The notes below the pieces were generated by a model, which saw only the letters and a list, made by a program, of their open reading frames with translations, searched no databases and was not told where the DNA came from. DNA of 45,113 bases from Paenibacillaceae bacterium (GTDB lineage Bacteria > Bacillota > Clostridia > Lachnospirales > Lachnospiraceae), in assembly GCA_015057715.1 (NCBI GenBank), contig SVDS01000010.1:1-45113 (forward strand), given 5' to 3'. Shown here piece by piece: positions 43,341 to 45,113 of this stretch (positions are counted from its first letter, which is position 1; each line of letters begins with the position of its first letter). The position numbers and the translations under genes were made by a program.

Positions 43341-45113
43341 TCAACCACTGATTCGAAACGTAGAAACAGTTTTTTCCTCTTCTGGCTCTATTCCCAGATA
43401 AGGAAAAATGTTCTTAAAAATGTCAGCAATCACTGGTGCGGCAATGGTTCCGCCATAGTAAATACCCTGTGGTTCATCAATGGTGATAAGGGCAATTACT
43501 TTGGGATTATCAGCGGGAGCAAATCCTACAAAGGATGAAATATACTTTTTTAAACTTCGCGGAAGTTTTTCAGAGGTGGCAGTTTTTCCTCCGATCCGGT
43601 ATCCTTCAATCTTTGCTTTTTTCCCGCTTCCCTCGGAAACAACCTGCTCCAATATATAACGCATGGTTTCACTGGTTTCTTTTGATACAATTCCCTCCTT
43701 TACCGGATAGTCAAAAGTATGCACGGATTTTCCGTCCGAACTTACTGTACTCACGCCAAAATGAGGAGTAATGCGGTTTCCTCCATTTACAATAGATGAA
43801 GCCGTTGTAATTAACTGCATGGGGGTGATCTGAAATGACTGTCCAAAGGATACGGTTGCCAGTTCTACTAGTCCCATATCTTCTTTCTTATGCATGATCG
43901 TGGAGGCCTCGCCAGGCAAATCAATTCCGGTTTTTCCTTTCAGGCCAAACTGTTCAAAATATTTGTAGTAATTATCCACTCCAAGCCTCTGCCCCACATC
44001 GATGAGTACAGGGTTGCAGGAATTCATCATGCCCTGAAGGAAGGTTTCTGATCCATGACCGCCCACTTTATGGCATCTGATTTTTCTGTCCTCTACTACC
44101 CGGAATCCGGGACAGGAAAACTGATCCGTAAGCTTTACAACTCCAGCCTCAAGTCCGGCTGCAGCTGTTACAATCTTAAAAGTAGATCCTGGCTCGTAAG
44201 TGTCGTTGATGCAGGGATTTCTCCACATCTTATTTAACAGATCCTGCTTTTCTTTCTCATTTGTAGGAACTTCTGTTGTGGTATTTAGTGTAAACGGATC
44301 ATTTAAGTTAAATTCAGGTGTATTAACCATTGCCATAATTTCTCCGTTTTGAGGATTCATTATAATGATGGACACTCGCTTTGCACCTTTTTTCTCCATT
44401 ACCTGGTAGGCCGCCTGCTCACAGTAGCGCTGTATATTTACATCCAGACTGATATGCAGATCCTGTCCTGCAATTGGTTCTATTCGGTCTTCTGCCTCAT
44501 TTTCAATTTCAATCCCTGCTGCGTCTGACATGGTTAAAATCTTACCGTTCAGTCCTTTTAAGTACTGCTCGTATTTCACCTCCAGGCCAATGATTCCCTG
44601 GTTGTCTCCTCCTGTAAATCCAAGTACGGTGGATGCAAGGGTATCGTAAGGGTAATACCGTTTGTAATCTTCATCTACCTTGACTCCTGCCAGATGATAG
44701 GACCTGATCTGGTCTCCCATAGCCTTGTCTACATTTGTCTTAATAATTTCCCTGGAACTGTACTTTTCAACTTTCTTACGGATCTCATCTTCATTCAGCC
44801 CTAATTCCTTAGACAGAACCGCAACCACCTCATCCGGTTTTTTTACCTGATTGTGGATGACCGATATGGTGCAGACGGTGCGGTTTGTAGCAATGACAGT
44901 CCCACTGGCGTCAATAATATTGCCTCTTGCAGCTTTAATGGTCCTCTCTCTCTCATGAAGATCAGAGGCCATGGCGCTGTAGTGCTCAGAGCGAAAGACC
45001 ATTAGAAAAATAAGCCGTCCCATTAATCCTGTCATGGCAAGAAACAACAGGAAAAACAGGAGGGCTATTTTCTCTCTGTGATGTGTTTTATTCGAATTCA
45101 TAAGCTGCTCCAT
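43341..45113 (-). CDS. Class B penicillin-binding protein (FtsI/SpoVD-like), start at the window edge
   Basis: A 590-residue transpeptidase with an N-terminal membrane segment (about 16-40), a dimerisation domain and the catalytic domain. Motifs, numbered from the first Met: STFK (310-313), SCN (365-367), and KTA (510-512) in place of KTG. There is no PASTA domain at the C-terminus, unlike classical SpoVD. It crosslinks new peptidoglycan with a SEDS partner, probably FtsW encoded downstream. An ATG four codons in (45101) has GGAG at fitting distance and could be the real start. The window ends exactly at the upstream ATG. I cannot tell whether the protein is vegetative FtsI or sporulation SpoVD. 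Confidence 0.92.
   Translation of the reverse strand: MEQLMNSNKTHHREKIALLFFLLFLAMTGLMGRLIFLMVFRSEHYSAMASDLHERERTIKAARGNIIDASGTVIATNRTVCTISVIHNQVKKPDEVVAVLSKELGLNEDEIRKKVEKYSSREIIKTNVDKAMGDQIRSYHLAGVKVDEDYKRYYPYDTLASTVLGFTGGDNQGIIGLEVKYEQYLKGLNGKILTMSDAAGIEIENEAEDRIEPIAGQDLHISLDVNIQRYCEQAAYQVMEKKGAKRVSIIIMNPQNGEIMAMVNTPEFNLNDPFTLNTTTEVPTNEKEKQDLLNKMWRNPCINDTYEPGSTFKIVTAAAGLEAGVVKLTDQFSCPGFRVVEDRKIRCHKVGGHGSETFLQGMMNSCNPVLIDVGQRLGVDNYYKYFEQFGLKGKTGIDLPGEASTIMHKKEDMGLVELATVSFGQSFQITPMQLITTASSIVNGGNRITPHFGVSTVSSDGKSVHTFDYPVKEGIVSKETSETMRYILEQVVSEGSGKKAKIEGYRIGGKTATSEKLPRSLKKYISSFVGFAPADNPKVIALITIDEPQGIYYGGTIAAPVIADIFKNIFPYLGIEPEEEKTVSTFRISG

Overview
The window looks like a chromosomal segment of an anaerobic Gram-positive Firmicute, most likely a Lachnospiraceae / Clostridium cluster XIVa organism (Lacrimispora-like; genus call is inference). 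The grounds are moderate GC content, strong AGGAGG-type ribosome binding sites, consensus sigma-A promoters, a KtrAB potassium system, a MetH split from its activation domain, an AhpF-homolog fused in reverse order, and a dcw cluster without ftsA or murG. Of about 42 genes, 39 read on the minus strand.

Layout. 1-575: degraded right end of an IS3-family element. 635-1722: two AT-rich genes for small exported proteins of unknown function, probably acquired. 1993-4824: divergent cell-envelope genes, a D,D-carboxypeptidase and a membrane-anchored polysaccharide deacetylase. 4904-6160: a CYP152 peroxygenase P450. 6345-8560: two CobW-like GTPases, one with a 54-bp tandem repeat encoding His/Asp/Cys-rich metal-binding units. 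8804-9829: a PfoR-type PTS IIC membrane protein. 9895-13981: a minus-strand run of HAD phosphatase, LCP ligase, KtrB, KtrA and a 59-residue FeoB-associated Cys-rich membrane protein. 14333-18264: the fructose operon fruK-fruA and a MurR/RpiR-family regulator, with matching operator-like sequences in both promoters. 18339-23349: DMT transporter, membrane-anchored metallophosphoesterase, cyclopropane fatty acid synthase, Sfp-type phosphopantetheinyl transferase and an MBL-fold hydrolase. 23556-27090: ahpC, a TrxR-thioredoxin-like fusion (AhpF homolog) and enolase, closely packed. 27317-32760: metF, MetH activation protein, metH, trpS and a small RDAC-like protein. 32847-34911: hflK-hflC behind a consensus promoter, a yybP-ykoY (manganese) riboswitch and an intrinsic terminator. 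34926-45113: a zinc-ribbon membrane protein, a small helical protein, then ftsZ, divIB/ftsQ, murA, ftsW, murD, mraY and a class B penicillin-binding protein.

How it fits together. Most of the segment is core physiology: wall synthesis and division, fructose uptake through glycolysis, potassium and metal homeostasis, one-carbon/methionine metabolism and peroxide defence. The observations most worth following are the riboswitch placed in front of hflKC, the two-site fructose regulon, the ahpC-ahpF-eno arrangement, the H2O2-dependent P450 with AT-rich boxes resembling the palindrome upstream of ahpC, and the His-rich repeat GTPase. No rRNA, tRNA or CRISPR array was seen. No gene-free stretch exceeds 300 bases.
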